Below, piece after piece: positions 8,823-17,421 of a stretch of DNA of 64,000 nt; positions within the stretch are counted from its first letter, which is position 1, and each line of letters starts with the position of its first letter. The notes beneath the pieces are model-generated. The model had not been told where the DNA came from, searched no databases, and saw only the letters and a list, made by a program, of their open reading frames with translations. The stretch is taken from the NCBI GenBank assembly GCA_017301975.1, contig JAFLEI010000028.1, positions 1-64,000 of the forward strand, read 5' to 3'. The translations under genes were made by a program, and so were the position numbers. Source of the DNA: Verrucomicrobiota bacterium. GTDB taxonomy: Bacteria; Verrucomicrobiota; Verrucomicrobiia; Verrucomicrobiales; Verrucomicrobiaceae.

Positions 8823-9677
8823 TCAGTGCTCGGAGATCCATTTCTGCGCCTTCAGCCAGTGGAGCAGATCGGCAAACCACGGGTGCTGCGTGCCAATGAG
8901 GCCGGTGCCGTGGTCGCCATGCTGGTAGAGATGCAGCTCATGGGGGACGCCGTTTTGATGCAACGCGGCGGCATAGAGCTGCGAATGCTCCACGGGCACC
9001 ATTTTGTCCTCCGCCGTGTGCCAGAGAAAGCACGGAGGCAGGCCGGGGCGCACCTGCAGCTCGCTGGAGGTCTGGCGCACGAGTTCATCGCTCGGCTTGT
9101 CTCCGATCAACATCTTGCGCGAGGTCGCGTGCGGCTTGGTGATCATGCTGATCACGGGGTAGCAGAGGATGGCGAGATCCGGCCTCGGGCTCACGGAGGA
9201 TGAGCGTCCGTCGATCTCGCCATCCTCAGGGCGGTTGATCAGTGTGGAGGTCAGATGCCCGCCAGCGGAGAAACCCATCACGCCGATGCGTTTGGCATCG
9301 ATCTTCCACTTGTCAGCATTGCCCCGGATCTGCCGCATGGCCTCCACGGCATCTTGAAGTTGCGCAGGATAGCGGTAGCCCGCGCTGCCGAGCCGGTAAC
9401 GCAGGACAAAGGCGGTGATGCCCTGCTCATTCAGCCAGAGCGCAAACGGCTCCGCCTGCCCCTCATAGATGCCCGAGTAGCTGCCACCCGGGATGAGTAG
9501 CATGGCTGCGCCGCCGGCCTTCGCTGGCACATAAGGCGTGAGCGTCGGGATGTCCTTCGCCGTCGTGCCCAATGCCCCTGGCGCTCCGTTCGACCACAGC
9601 ACGATGGGCTTCTCCGCCGCCGACAAAGATGCGTGGCAGAGGAGCAGGAACGAAAAACAGAGGGTCAAAGACTTCAT
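8823..9677 (-). CDS. Secreted alpha/beta-hydrolase esterase (BD-FAE / acetyl-esterase type)
   Basis: 284 residues with signal peptide 1-20 (ends SLSAA). Oxyanion segment IPGGSYSG (62-69) and nucleophile elbow GFSAGGH with S137 mark the BD-FAE/acetyl-xylan-esterase-like branch of the alpha/beta hydrolases; the catalytic His is in the C-terminal HGDHGTG. It should remove acyl groups such as acetates from sugars in the periplasm. It is the first gene of a co-directional run followed by six sulfatases, so deacetylation and desulfation of the same glycan are probably coupled. The divergent helicase starts 95 bases away. Confidence 0.9.
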   Translation of the reverse strand: MKSLTLCFSFLLLCHASLSAAEKPIVLWSNGAPGALGTTAKDIPTLTPYVPAKAGGAAMLLIPGGSYSGIYEGQAEPFALWLNEQGITAFVLRYRLGSAGYRYPAQLQDAVEAMRQIRGNADKWKIDAKRIGVMGFSAGGHLTSTLINRPEDGEIDGRSSSVSPRPDLAILCYPVISMITKPHATSRKMLIGDKPSDELVRQTSSELQVRPGLPPCFLWHTAEDKMVPVEHSQLYAAALHQNGVPHELHLYQHGDHGTGLIGTQHPWFADLLHWLKAQKWISEH

Positions 9678-9772
9678 GAAGGATGGAATGCTGAAGCAAC
9701 GCGCTTCTCACTTCAAATTTGTCCATGTTTCATTCCGCTGGCATTCCAGGCCATCGTGATGGAAGACATGGA

Positions 9773-10903
9773 ATGTCAGAAACTGCCCCCCATCCCTTTG
9801 CCGCCCTTGGAATTCCACCGGAGATGATCCGTGGTCTGGAGGAGCTGGGCATCGTCACACCCACGGAGGTGCAGTCGAAGGTGATCCCCTTTCTTCTCAA
9901 AGACGGCAGCGATCTCATCGCGCAGGCGCAGACCGGCACCGGCAAGACGGCGGCCTTTGGCCTGCCACTGCTGACCAAGATGAACCCCAAGCACCGGGAT
10001 ATCCAGGGGCTCGTCCTCGCCCCCACCCGCGAGCTGGCCAAGCAGATCGGCAAGCAGCTCTTCCGCTTCACCAAATACACGGAAAAAATCTTCATCGAAG
10101 TCGTCAGCGGCGGCGACAACATCGACCGCCAGACCGACGCGCTAAAGCGTCCCACCCACATCGTCGTCGCCACACCGGGCCGCTTGCTCGACCTGATCGA
10201 GCGCGATGCGCTGACGCTGGAATTTGTGCGGTATGTGGTGCTGGATGAGGCCGATGAGATGCTGAGCATGGGCTTCAAGAAGCAGCTCACAGAAATCCTC
10301 AAGCTCGCCGCCATGCGGCGCAGCACCTGGCTCTTTTCCGCCACTTTCCCGGCAGGCATTCAGGACCTCATCAAAGGCTGCATGTCCGCCAATGCGCACT
10401 CAATTCAGATTGATCAGGCCAATGTGGTCAACCGCGACATCGACCACCGCTTTGCGCTCTGCAAACGCGAGCAGAAGACCGCCTACATCCTCGACTTCCT
10501 CCAGCGCCAGAAGGACCGCCGCGGCATCATCTTCTGCCGCACCAAGGCCGGTGCCATGGAACTGTATGAAGAGCTCGCCCAGCTCGGCCTCCCCGTGGAT
10601 GTGTTGCAGGGCGATCTCATGCAGAAGGAGCGCGACAAAGTCATGCGCGCCTTCAAAAAGCAGCGCGTCCAGTTTGTCGTCGCCACGGATGTGGCCGCAC
10701 GCGGCATCGACGTGGCGGACCTGTCCTTCGTCATCCACCACCAGCTTCCCGATCAGCTCGAATACTACACCCACCGCAGCGGCCGCACAGCCCGCGCCGG
10801 GAAGAAAGGCATGTCACTCGCCCTGATCGATGCCAAGGAGAAATGGCAGATCACCCAGCTGGAGGACAAGCTGAAGGTGAGGTTTGCGGAGTACCGGAGG
10901 TAG
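9773..10903 (+). CDS. DEAD-box ATP-dependent RNA helicase
   Basis: 376 residues from the ATG at 9773, preceded by GGAAG with 7-base spacing; the longer frame upstream adds unrelated residues. Core motifs in order: Q-motif around PTEVQSKVIP, Walker A AQTGTGKT, Ia PTRELAKQ, Ib TPGRL, II DEAD, III SAT, IV IIFCRT, V ATDVAARGID, VI HRSGRTARAG. It ends soon after motif VI, so it is a minimal helicase without the RNA-binding tail of DeaD/CsdA or RhlE. It probably unwinds RNA in ribosome assembly or mRNA turnover. It is a single gene flanked by minus-strand genes and followed by a hairpin with a T-run. Confidence 0.95.
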   Translation: MSETAPHPFAALGIPPEMIRGLEELGIVTPTEVQSKVIPFLLKDGSDLIAQAQTGTGKTAAFGLPLLTKMNPKHRDIQGLVLAPTRELAKQIGKQLFRFTKYTEKIFIEVVSGGDNIDRQTDALKRPTHIVVATPGRLLDLIERDALTLEFVRYVVLDEADEMLSMGFKKQLTEILKLAAMRRSTWLFSATFPAGIQDLIKGCMSANAHSIQIDQANVVNRDIDHRFALCKREQKTAYILDFLQRQKDRRGIIFCRTKAGAMELYEELAQLGLPVDVLQGDLMQKERDKVMRAFKKQRVQFVVATDVAARGIDVADLSFVIHHQLPDQLEYYTHRSGRTARAGKKGMSLALIDAKEKWQITQLEDKLKVRFAEYRR

Positions 10904-10931
10904 CTGGGTAGGCGAAAATCGCGACAGCGTC

Positions 10932-11009
10932 CTGGAGTGCGCCGGTCCTCCGGCGCTTTTCGCACGCCCACCGCTTCTCGCAAAGCTCCAGAGGACTGGA
11001 GCACTCCAG
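10932..11009. repeat. REPIN-like doublet: two inverted REP hairpins
   Basis: Arm 1 (10932-10963) and arm 2 (10980-11009) are inverted copies of about 30 bases differing at only a few positions. Each arm itself folds into a 7-bp hairpin with a TCCT or AGGA loop: GCGCCGG/CCGGCGC at 10939-10956 and GCTCCAG/CTGGAGC at 10985-11002. Two REPs in opposite orientation with a short spacer is the REPIN/BIME layout. It fills the space between the convergent helicase and beta-helix genes. Confidence 0.75.
10939..10960 (+). terminator. Hairpin plus TTTT downstream of the helicase gene
   Basis: The 7-bp GC-only stem GCGCCGG-TCCT-CCGGCGC is followed directly by TTTT (10957-10960), 36 bases after the helicase stop. 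It can act as an intrinsic terminator for the helicase while also being arm 1 of the REPIN-like element. Confidence 0.6.
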
Positions 11010-11035
11010 AACGCACAGCGCGCGCGAATGCCAAA

Positions 11036-12328
11036 TCACTCCGGCAGTTCCTGATTGCACACGCCACCGGCCCCCGGATGAAACAGGTTGTTCGAGAAAT
11101 GCAGCCCCCGCGGTGCGTTGGGGCCGCCAGGGATGATGACGGCGTATTTGTAGCGGGGCTTGCCGAGAGCGTGGATGAAGTTTCCGGTGATGATGACGTC
11201 GGTGAGCGGCGGGTCATCCGGCTGCTGGCCGGTGTCAAACTTGATGGGCGAGCGTTCATCCCCCCAGATCCAATGCGCATCGCCGTAACCAAAGTCGGAG
11301 ATGATGTTGTTGCTGATGATGGAGCCACCGTCAGCGTTCTCGGGTTTGTCCTCGGTGGCGGGATGTGCGGCGGCACCGGGCATGAGGCCGATGGCCCAGA
11401 GGGAGTTGCGCACGAACTGATTGCCGGTGATGAGCACGTTGCGCGAGCCGTGCATGGCCTTCATGCCGATGAAGGCATTCGTGATGATGTTCTGTGAAAC
11501 GATGACGTGGTCCGCGTGAATGTCCAAGCCCTGCGCGGCGTTCTCGACGTGGTTGCCAATGACGCGCGTTAGGTCGTTCACCTCGGGCGCATTGATCACG
11601 ATGCCTGAGCCCTGCTGCCACGCATCGGTGTAGTTGGAGTCCCAGGCCTGCTGGTTCATGATGGTGCCTTTGACGGCGTTCTTCTTCACATAATCGCCGA
11701 GCTTGTATTTGGCCTTCACCTCCTGGGTCGGAACGAAATTGTCCTCAATGACGCGGTTGCCCTCGACAAGGGTGCCGGTGCTGTAGGTTACGTTGATGCC
11801 GGTGCCGTCGGTGCAGTTGAAGGCGTAGCCCCAGTCCTTGCTCTGGGTGCGGTCGTCGATGCTCACGCGCATGTAGTTGCGCACGAGGCAGCGGGAGATG
11901 CGTGCATCACGGCATTCCCGGACCTCGATCACGCTGGAGCGCGTGCGGTTGTCGATGACGCGCACGTTTTCGATCACAAGATCGCGGCATTTGAGGGCCA
12001 GAATGCCCTCACTTTTTGTCTCCATCTTCCCCTCCGGCCGCGTGAGCGTGAGGTCGCGAATCTCCGCCGCATTCGCGTTTTCGATCTCGATGATCGGCTG
12101 GTCCGCGCTCTGCTGAATGATGCGTCCGGGCCCAAACAACCCGCTGCGCTCGCCCCGGATGCGGATCTTTTGCGTGATCACATAATCCCCCGCCGGCACA
12201 AACACCATGCGGTTCGGGTTCTCATCCAGCGCCTCCTGAATGGATTTGTAATTCGCGACGGAGAGATCGGCAGCGGAGACGGTGCCTGCGAGGAGCAGGA
12301 AGAGAAAGCAAAGCGAGGGACGGATCAT
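11036..12328 (-). CDS. Secreted right-handed parallel beta-helix protein
   Basis: 430 residues, signal peptide 1-19 (ends GTVSA). A pectate-lyase-3-like opening (YKSIQEALDENPNRMVFVPAGDY, quoted in part: SIQEALDENPNR) is followed by many turns of the type DLVIENVRVIDN, DARISRCLVRNY, TRVIGNHVENA, NVLITGNQFVRN and SIISNNIISDF. These are PbH1 repeats of polysaccharide lyases, epimerases and related carbohydrate-active proteins. No catalytic set can be assigned, so lyase, hydrolase or binding function stays open. It lies 73 bases downstream of a sulfatase on the same strand, consistent with use on a sulfated polysaccharide. Confidence 0.85.
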   Translation of the reverse strand: MIRPSLCFLFLLLAGTVSAADLSVANYKSIQEALDENPNRMVFVPAGDYVITQKIRIRGERSGLFGPGRIIQQSADQPIIEIENANAAEIRDLTLTRPEGKMETKSEGILALKCRDLVIENVRVIDNRTRSSVIEVRECRDARISRCLVRNYMRVSIDDRTQSKDWGYAFNCTDGTGINVTYSTGTLVEGNRVIEDNFVPTQEVKAKYKLGDYVKKNAVKGTIMNQQAWDSNYTDAWQQGSGIVINAPEVNDLTRVIGNHVENAAQGLDIHADHVIVSQNIITNAFIGMKAMHGSRNVLITGNQFVRNSLWAIGLMPGAAAHPATEDKPENADGGSIISNNIISDFGYGDAHWIWGDERSPIKFDTGQQPDDPPLTDVIITGNFIHALGKPRYKYAVIIPGGPNAPRGLHFSNNLFHPGAGGVCNQELPE

Positions 12329-12401
12329 GAAGGGATTTCAAACGCACGTATAATGAGCGCCTATCGGCAGAGTGACGTCCACCGTATTCCAAAAAGGACC
12401 A

Positions 12402-14225
12402 CTACTTCACCAACACTGGGACCGGCTTCGCCTGCAAATGCTGCAACGCGTCCTTGATGTTGCTGCCGACGAGGGCGGCGAAGATGACTTGGTCTCCGGG
12501 GAGGTTGTCGGGGATGTCGAAGGTGACCTCGATGATGCCGTCGCCCTTGGCTTTCACCTGCTTGCGTTCGATGCGGCTGTTGTCGCCACCTTTGAGGGTG
12601 ACCTGCACGGGCCTTTCGCCGAGATCCGCAGGGAAATGGTGGGTGAGTTTCACAGTGGCCTTCTGGCCGGGCGTGACGGACTCCGGTACCACGAGAGCGA
12701 TGAAGGGATCGGGCTTCGTAGCGGTCTTGTTCTGCGTCTTGGTGGCCTGCTTGGCGGCGATGCGTTCCTTTTTGGTCATCTGTTTGCCTTCAAGCTCTTG
12801 CATGAGCTTTTCGCGAACGGCGGGGTCCTGGCGGTGGCGGAAGACTTCGAGCAGCGGGTCTTTCGTCTTCACCATCCAGTCCTCCATGGCTTTTTCCAAG
12901 GCGGCCACCTGCGCGGCGTGCTCGGGCTTGGCGATGAGATTGGTGAGGGCGTCGGGGTCGTAGCTCACTTCGTAGGCCTCCTCCGGCACACGATGATCAA
13001 AGAGGTCGATGCGGGCGGCGATCTGCTCGTTCGTCTTCGCCAGCACGCGCATCTGGCGGCAGGTGGAGGTGCCGTTGGTGGCGCCGCTCATCACGCGGGT
13101 GCCGTTGGACCAGGGGCTGAAGATGTACACAAAATCCTTGGTCTGCACGGCGCGCATGGGGGTGTTCTGCCCGCCGGCGTTTTCATTGTGCTCCTTGAAA
13201 ATCATGGTGCGCCCGGGCTGCTTTTCTCCTTTGAGCACGGCGGCGAAGGAGCTGCCGTCAAAACCGCCAGGAGAGGGCAGATTGAGCATGTCGAGGATCG
13301 TGGGCAGCAGATCGACGGTGGAGATCATGTGCTCGTCGTCCACGCTGCCGGGCTTGGTCACGCCGGGCCAGCGGATCATGAGCGGTGTGCGGGTGCTGTG
13401 GTGATAGAGCTGCGTCTTGGCAAAGGGCAGCGGCATGCCGTGGTCTGACAGAAAGACGATGATGGTGTTTTCATCTTCGCCGGAGGCATTGAGTGCGGCG
13501 AGGATGGCACCCACGCCATCGTCCGCGCGGCGAACGCTGGAGTAGTAGTGGGAGAGTTCCTTGCGCACGACGGGGTCGTCAGGCAGGAAGCCGGGTACGG
13601 GCACCTCCTCCGGCGTGAAGACTTTGCTGGGCACGTTCTTGTCCGGAATGGTCTCGCCTTTTTTGCCCTCGGCGTAGAAGGGCTTGTGCGGATCGGCGAT
13701 GTTCAGCAGCAGGCAGAAGGGCTTGCCGGCTTTCTTTGCAGCCTCGATGCCGGTGGTCATGGCCTTGCCCCAGGAGGCGGCGTTTTTGGCGTCGTCATGT
13801 CTTTCATCTCCAAGCACGAGATCCCAAGGGAACGGCGAGTAAGGGGTGGAGTGGCTGACCTTGTGGCGGATGCCGGTGAAGTAACCGGCGTCCTTCACGA
13901 GATCACCGAGCACGGGGTAGGTCTTCTCCTGCGGCGTGATGGACTTGAAGCCCTCGATATGGTTGTTGTGGGGGTACTTGCCCGACCACATGACATTGCG
14001 CGAGGGCATGCAGTTGCCCACCACGACGTGGGCGTAATTGAAGCGCAGACTCTGCGCCGCCAGCCGGTCCATGTTGGGCGTGGTGTCCTTGAGCTTGCAG
14101 CCATAGACGCCCACAGAGTCACAGCTCATGTCATCCACGGTGATGATGAGGAGGTTGGGCTTCGCCGCGAGGGCGGACGGCAGCAGCGACAGCGATACGA
14201 AGAGGCAAAGAAGGGCGCGGAGCAT
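12402..14225 (-). CDS. Secreted sulfatase with C-terminal Ig-like domain, heparan N-sulfatase-like
   Basis: 607 residues from the Met at 14225, where MLRALLCLFVSLSLLPSALA forms the signal peptide; the longer frame only adds basic residues read through a repeat. Metal site is VDDMSCDS (30-37), FGly motif C72-M-P-S-R in NCMPSRNVMWSGKYPHNNH, distal metal segment LSDHGMPLPFAK. The DHGMPLPFAK-type wording resembles SGSH-like enzymes. After the catalytic part comes a Lys-rich linker (KKERIAAKQATKTQNK) and about 105 residues of predicted beta-sandwich (VTPGQKATVKLTHHFP through QHLQAKPVPVLVK), probably an Ig-like or binding module. The REP doublet at 14280 lies just upstream. Confidence 0.93.
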   Translation of the reverse strand: MLRALLCLFVSLSLLPSALAAKPNLLIITVDDMSCDSVGVYGCKLKDTTPNMDRLAAQSLRFNYAHVVVGNCMPSRNVMWSGKYPHNNHIEGFKSITPQEKTYPVLGDLVKDAGYFTGIRHKVSHSTPYSPFPWDLVLGDERHDDAKNAASWGKAMTTGIEAAKKAGKPFCLLLNIADPHKPFYAEGKKGETIPDKNVPSKVFTPEEVPVPGFLPDDPVVRKELSHYYSSVRRADDGVGAILAALNASGEDENTIIVFLSDHGMPLPFAKTQLYHHSTRTPLMIRWPGVTKPGSVDDEHMISTVDLLPTILDMLNLPSPGGFDGSSFAAVLKGEKQPGRTMIFKEHNENAGGQNTPMRAVQTKDFVYIFSPWSNGTRVMSGATNGTSTCRQMRVLAKTNEQIAARIDLFDHRVPEEAYEVSYDPDALTNLIAKPEHAAQVAALEKAMEDWMVKTKDPLLEVFRHRQDPAVREKLMQELEGKQMTKKERIAAKQATKTQNKTATKPDPFIALVVPESVTPGQKATVKLTHHFPADLGERPVQVTLKGGDNSRIERKQVKAKGDGIIEVTFDIPDNLPGDQVIFAALVGSNIKDALQHLQAKPVPVLVK

Positions 14226-14279
14226 GGTGCCGCTGTGAACGCGCCCGGGGCGGCGTCTTTTCAGCGATGTATGCCAGGA

Positions 14280-14353
14280 AGTGATGCAGGCACTCTTGCC
14301 TGCAATTCGAGCCACCCAGGACGTTCGTTGCGGGCAGGAGTGCCCGCATCACT
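14280..14353. repeat. REPIN-like inverted doublet between sulfatase and SDR genes
   Basis: Left arm 14280-14304 and right arm 14329-14353 are 25-base inverted copies with three mismatches. Each arm contains a perfect 8-bp hairpin: TGCAGGCA-CTCT-TGCCTGCA and TGCGGGCA-GGAG-TGCCCGCA. The right arm touches the stop codon of the SDR gene, so the element can also terminate or stabilise its transcript. Confidence 0.75.
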
Positions 14354-15147
14354 CATTTCTTCGGCCCGATCTCCAGCCCTGCGAGCCACGGCGCGGTGAT
14401 CTGTGGCGGCATGCCGCCGAAGGGCTGATATGCGGGGAGCTGGAGCACGCTCATGCTGTGGGCCTGCGAGGCGATGAAGAAAAGCGTGTCCGCGCAGTCC
14501 TCCGTCAGGATCATCGCGCTGCGGTGTTCAGCCGTGGGCTTCACGGGGCGTTTTTCCACCAGCGGCGTGAGGGCCTCTCCGGGGGCGTATTCGGAAAGCA
14601 CGACGCCATGCGCGCTGAGCTGCATGCGGGCGGTGAAGAGCAGGCCATGGACGGCCCACTTGCTGGCGGTGTAGGGCACGCCGGCAAACGAATCAAAGCC
14701 ATGCCCGGCGGTCGAGGAGACGACGACGATTTTCCCGCCGCCGTTTTCCGCCATCGGCTTGGACACGGCCTGGATCATGTTCACCACGCCCATCACATTC
14801 ACATCCAGCACGCTGCGCCAGCTCGCTTCGCTGGCGAGTTTGGTCGGGTCCGCGTGCGCCATGAAGCGGTCGGGCGTGTTGATGCCAGCGGTGTGGATCA
14901 GCGCGGCGATAGGCCCATGCTCCAGCACCTGTGCGACGGCGGTTGCCACGCTGGCGGAGTCCGCCACATCGCACACGATGGAGATGATGTTGGGCGAGAG
15001 TGCGGCCGTGGCCTGCAGCGATTCCAGCGTTCTGCCAAAAATAAACGTCTTCGCGCCAGCGTCTGCAAACCGCTTCGCCGCGCTCTGTCCCATGCCGCCG
15101 CCACCTCCGGTGACGATGACGATCTTGTCGTTCCATTGTTTGTCCAT
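14353..15147 (-). CDS. SDR-family oxidoreductase
   Basis: 264-residue cytoplasmic short-chain dehydrogenase. The cofactor motif is TGGGGGMG (residues 13-20); the nearby GRTLESLQ segment would read the adenosine phosphate. CDVAD holds the usual Asp after strand 4, and the family NNAG is replaced by HTAGIN. VVSSTAGHG contributes the catalytic Ser and YTASKWAVHG the Tyr and Lys. It is a typical classical SDR acting on an alcohol/ketone with NAD(P)H. It is transcribed away from the plus-strand gene at 15269, with about 120 bases between, and is followed by a REPIN-like repeat. The substrate cannot be assigned. Confidence 0.9.
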   Translation of the reverse strand: MDKQWNDKIVIVTGGGGGMGQSAAKRFADAGAKTFIFGRTLESLQATAALSPNIISIVCDVADSASVATAVAQVLEHGPIAALIHTAGINTPDRFMAHADPTKLASEASWRSVLDVNVMGVVNMIQAVSKPMAENGGGKIVVVSSTAGHGFDSFAGVPYTASKWAVHGLLFTARMQLSAHGVVLSEYAPGEALTPLVEKRPVKPTAEHRSAMILTEDCADTLFFIASQAHSMSVLQLPAYQPFGGMPPQITAPWLAGLEIGPKK

Positions 15148-15268
15148 CCGCCGATCCTAGCGGCACTTCGCGGGGCGTCGAATGAAGCGTGCGATTTTTT
15201 CGCGGCCTTTGCGGCGGGTCTGACCTTCGCGCAAGTTGACGCCTGGCGCGCCGTTTCAACCGCCCGCC

Positions 15269-15979
15269 ATGAAACCGATCCCCAGCCTCCTTGCCTTCGT
15301 CGTCCTCACCGCAGCCGTTTCGGCTGAAGATCTGGGCCAGCTCTTGTTTCAAGATGACTTTGCCCGCAGCGAGTCCCAAGAAAAGACCGACGAGCCCGGC
15401 AACGGCTGGGGCACCAACAGCAAAGGCCGCGCGAAGAACAACAAGCAGGTGGATCTGCGCGACGGCGCCATGTACATCTACCTTTCCCCCGAGGCAAACC
15501 ATGCCGTGTCGGTGACGCATCCCGCCGAGTTCACCAATGGCTCAGTCAGCCTGCGCTTCATGCTGGAGGACGCCCAGGACAGCCAGGGCCTCGACTTTGC
15601 CGACGCCGACTGCAAGGAGGTCCATGCCGGACATCTTTTCGCCGCCCGCGTCAGCCCGAAGCAGGTGACGCTGCAGGATCTCAAGACCGGCAGCATGCGC
15701 CTGGACATCCGCGAAGCCCGCCAGGCGAAGCAGAAGCTCACCGAGGAGCAGAAGAAGGCCATGGAGGGCAAGCAGAAGGTCATCCCGCAGCCCACCGAAA
15801 TCGGCAAGTGGCACGATCTCGTAGTGACCGTTTCCGGTGATGAACTCAGCGCCAGCATCGACGGCAAGCTCGTCGGCAGCTTCAGCTCCCCGGGCATCGC
15901 GCATCCGACCAAGAAGATGCTTCGCCTCGCCGTGCCACGAAACGCGGTGGTGGATGATGTGAAGATCTGGAAGAAGTAG
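15269..15979 (+). CDS. Secreted concanavalin-like jelly-roll protein (LamG/DUF1080-like)
   Basis: 236 residues, started at the ATG where the signal peptide MKPIPSLLAFVVLTAAVSA begins. The mature part reads like a concanavalin-A-type beta-sandwich: LFQDDFARSES, WGTNSKGRAK, VSLRFML, then KWHDLVVTVSGDELSASIDGKLVG and ending RNAVVDDVKIWKK. Such domains bind or act on glycans; a Lys/Gln-rich helix (KQKLTEEQKKAMEGKQK) interrupts it. It is followed after 40 bases by a DUF1080 gene on the same strand, making a two-gene unit. No catalytic residues are identifiable. Confidence 0.8.
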   Translation: MKPIPSLLAFVVLTAAVSAEDLGQLLFQDDFARSESQEKTDEPGNGWGTNSKGRAKNNKQVDLRDGAMYIYLSPEANHAVSVTHPAEFTNGSVSLRFMLEDAQDSQGLDFADADCKEVHAGHLFAARVSPKQVTLQDLKTGSMRLDIREARQAKQKLTEEQKKAMEGKQKVIPQPTEIGKWHDLVVTVSGDELSASIDGKLVGSFSSPGIAHPTKKMLRLAVPRNAVVDDVKIWKK

Positions 15980-16019
15980 CGTGCATCCGCCGCTTCCATC
16001 CTGCTCTTTCCACCTTCCC

Positions 16020-16808
16020 ATGATGATCCGTCTTTTCCAAACAGCCGCCGCCGCGCTCCTGCTCACCCTCGCCGCCGCGGCGGCCGATGAGCCGAAGTGG
16101 ATTCGGCTCTTCAACGGCAAAGACCTCACGGGCTGGACGATCAAGATCGCCAAGCGCCCTCTCGGCGAAAATTACGCCAACACCTTCCGCGTGGAGGACG
16201 GCATCCTGAAGGTGAGCTACGACGGCTACGACAAGTTTGACCAGCAGTACGGTCACCTCTTCACCAACCTGGCCTACTCGCACTACATCCTGCGCATGGA
16301 GTACCGCTTCACCGGCAAGATGATGGCGGACGCGCCCAAGTATGTGAACCTCAACAGCGGCGTGATGCTGCACGCGCAGCCGCCGCAGAGCATGCGCTTT
16401 GACCAGGGCTTCCCTTCCAGCCTGGAGATGCAGTTTCTGGCCGATGAAGGGAAGGGCCCGCGCTCCACCGCCAATCTGTGCACGCCCGGCACACATGTGG
16501 AGATGGGCGGCGAGTTGATCACCAAACACATCGTGAAATCCAGCGCGCCGACCTTTCCCGCCGAGGAGTGGGTGCGTGCCGAAGTTGAGGTGCGTGGGAA
16601 TGACGAGATCATCCACCGCATCAACGGCGTCGAAGTGCTGCGTTACCAGCGCCCGCAGCTCGATGCGGCCTGCAAGATCGCCCCTGCAATCGACATCGTG
16701 GAGGCCGGCGGCGACGTGATGCTCGGCTACGGCCACATCGCGCTGCAGGCCGAGGGGCAGCCGGTCTGGTTTCGGAAGATCGAGCTGATGTCGCTGGAGA
16801 AGAAGTGA
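16020..16808 (+). CDS. Secreted DUF1080 (3-keto-disaccharide hydrolase-like) protein
   Basis: 262 residues from the first of two adjacent ATG codons, with signal peptide MMIRLFQTAAAALLLTLAAAAA. The mature protein opens with WIRLFNGKDLTGWTIK, the hallmark of DUF1080/PF06439, continues with NSGVMLH and EMQFLADEGKGPRSTANL, and closes with GYGHIALQAEGQPVWFRKIEL. Members are abundant in PVC and Bacteroidetes genomes, fold as jelly rolls, and some cleave 3-keto-glycosides. It probably forms a small operon with the gene 40 bases upstream. Confidence 0.88.
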   Translation: MMIRLFQTAAAALLLTLAAAAADEPKWIRLFNGKDLTGWTIKIAKRPLGENYANTFRVEDGILKVSYDGYDKFDQQYGHLFTNLAYSHYILRMEYRFTGKMMADAPKYVNLNSGVMLHAQPPQSMRFDQGFPSSLEMQFLADEGKGPRSTANLCTPGTHVEMGGELITKHIVKSSAPTFPAEEWVRAEVEVRGNDEIIHRINGVEVLRYQRPQLDAACKIAPAIDIVEAGGDVMLGYGHIALQAEGQPVWFRKIELMSLEKK

Positions 16809-16890
16809 ACCCATAAAAAACTTGTTCTTGCGGAGCAGGGAGCCGATCCTCAAAAGCAAAGCGGTGGGGTCACCGTGATTTGTTTGAGCT

Positions 16891-17409
16891 ATGAGCTATA
16901 TAATGGTCGATGTGGAGTCAGATGGTCCGATACCGGGAGATTACTCCATGGTTTGTTTGGGTGCCGTGGTGGTGGAGGCGGGCTTGGAGCGCACGTTTTA
17001 CGGCCAGCTCCGCCCGATCTCGGAACGCTTTATTCCGGAGGCGCTGGCGGTCAGCGGCTTCACACGAGAGCAGACCTTGCAATTTCCAGAGCCTGCCGAA
17101 GTCATGCGAAACTTTGCCGAATGGCTGCGCGGCATCTCAAGCGACCGCCTCATGTTCGTCTCCGACAACAACGGTTTCGACTGGCAGTTCATCAACTGGT
17201 ACTTCCACCACTTCACCGGAGCCAACCCCTTCGGCTTCTCCTCGACGAACCTGGGCAGCCTCTACAAAGGCATGATGAAGGACACCTTCCAAACCTTCAA
17301 ACACCTCCGCCGCACCAAGCACACGCATCATCCGGTGGATGACGCCAAGGGAAATGCAGAGGCGCTGCTTACGATGAAGGATGAACTGGGGCTGAAGATT
17401 AAACTTTGA
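16891..17409 (+). CDS. DEDDh 3'-5' exoribonuclease, Rv2179c-like
   Basis: 172 residues. MVDVESDGP carries the first catalytic pair (D7, E9), DNNGFDWQFINWYF the second Asp motif, and HTHHPVDDAKGNAEAL the ExoIII His and final Asp. The layout and short length match the Rv2179c-like exoribonuclease branch of the RNase T/DEDDh superfamily, which trims RNA 3' ends. Two overlapping open frames on the same strand lack motifs and are spurious. The DUF1963 gene starts 12 bases downstream, so the two may share a transcript. Confidence 0.85.
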   Translation: MSYIMVDVESDGPIPGDYSMVCLGAVVVEAGLERTFYGQLRPISERFIPEALAVSGFTREQTLQFPEPAEVMRNFAEWLRGISSDRLMFVSDNNGFDWQFINWYFHHFTGANPFGFSSTNLGSLYKGMMKDTFQTFKHLRRTKHTHHPVDDAKGNAEALLTMKDELGLKIKL

Positions 17410-17421
17410 TCATGACACCGC

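Noticed and set aside
7560..9203. 547-codon plus-strand frame spanning parts of two minus-strand genes
   Set aside because: It crosses the gene boundary of a sulfatase and an esterase, with no start signal and no recognizable domain.
16875..17342. Alternative overlapping frame at the exonuclease gene
   Set aside because: The frame at 16891 has the DEDDh catalytic residues; the other is Arg/Pro/Leu-rich with none.
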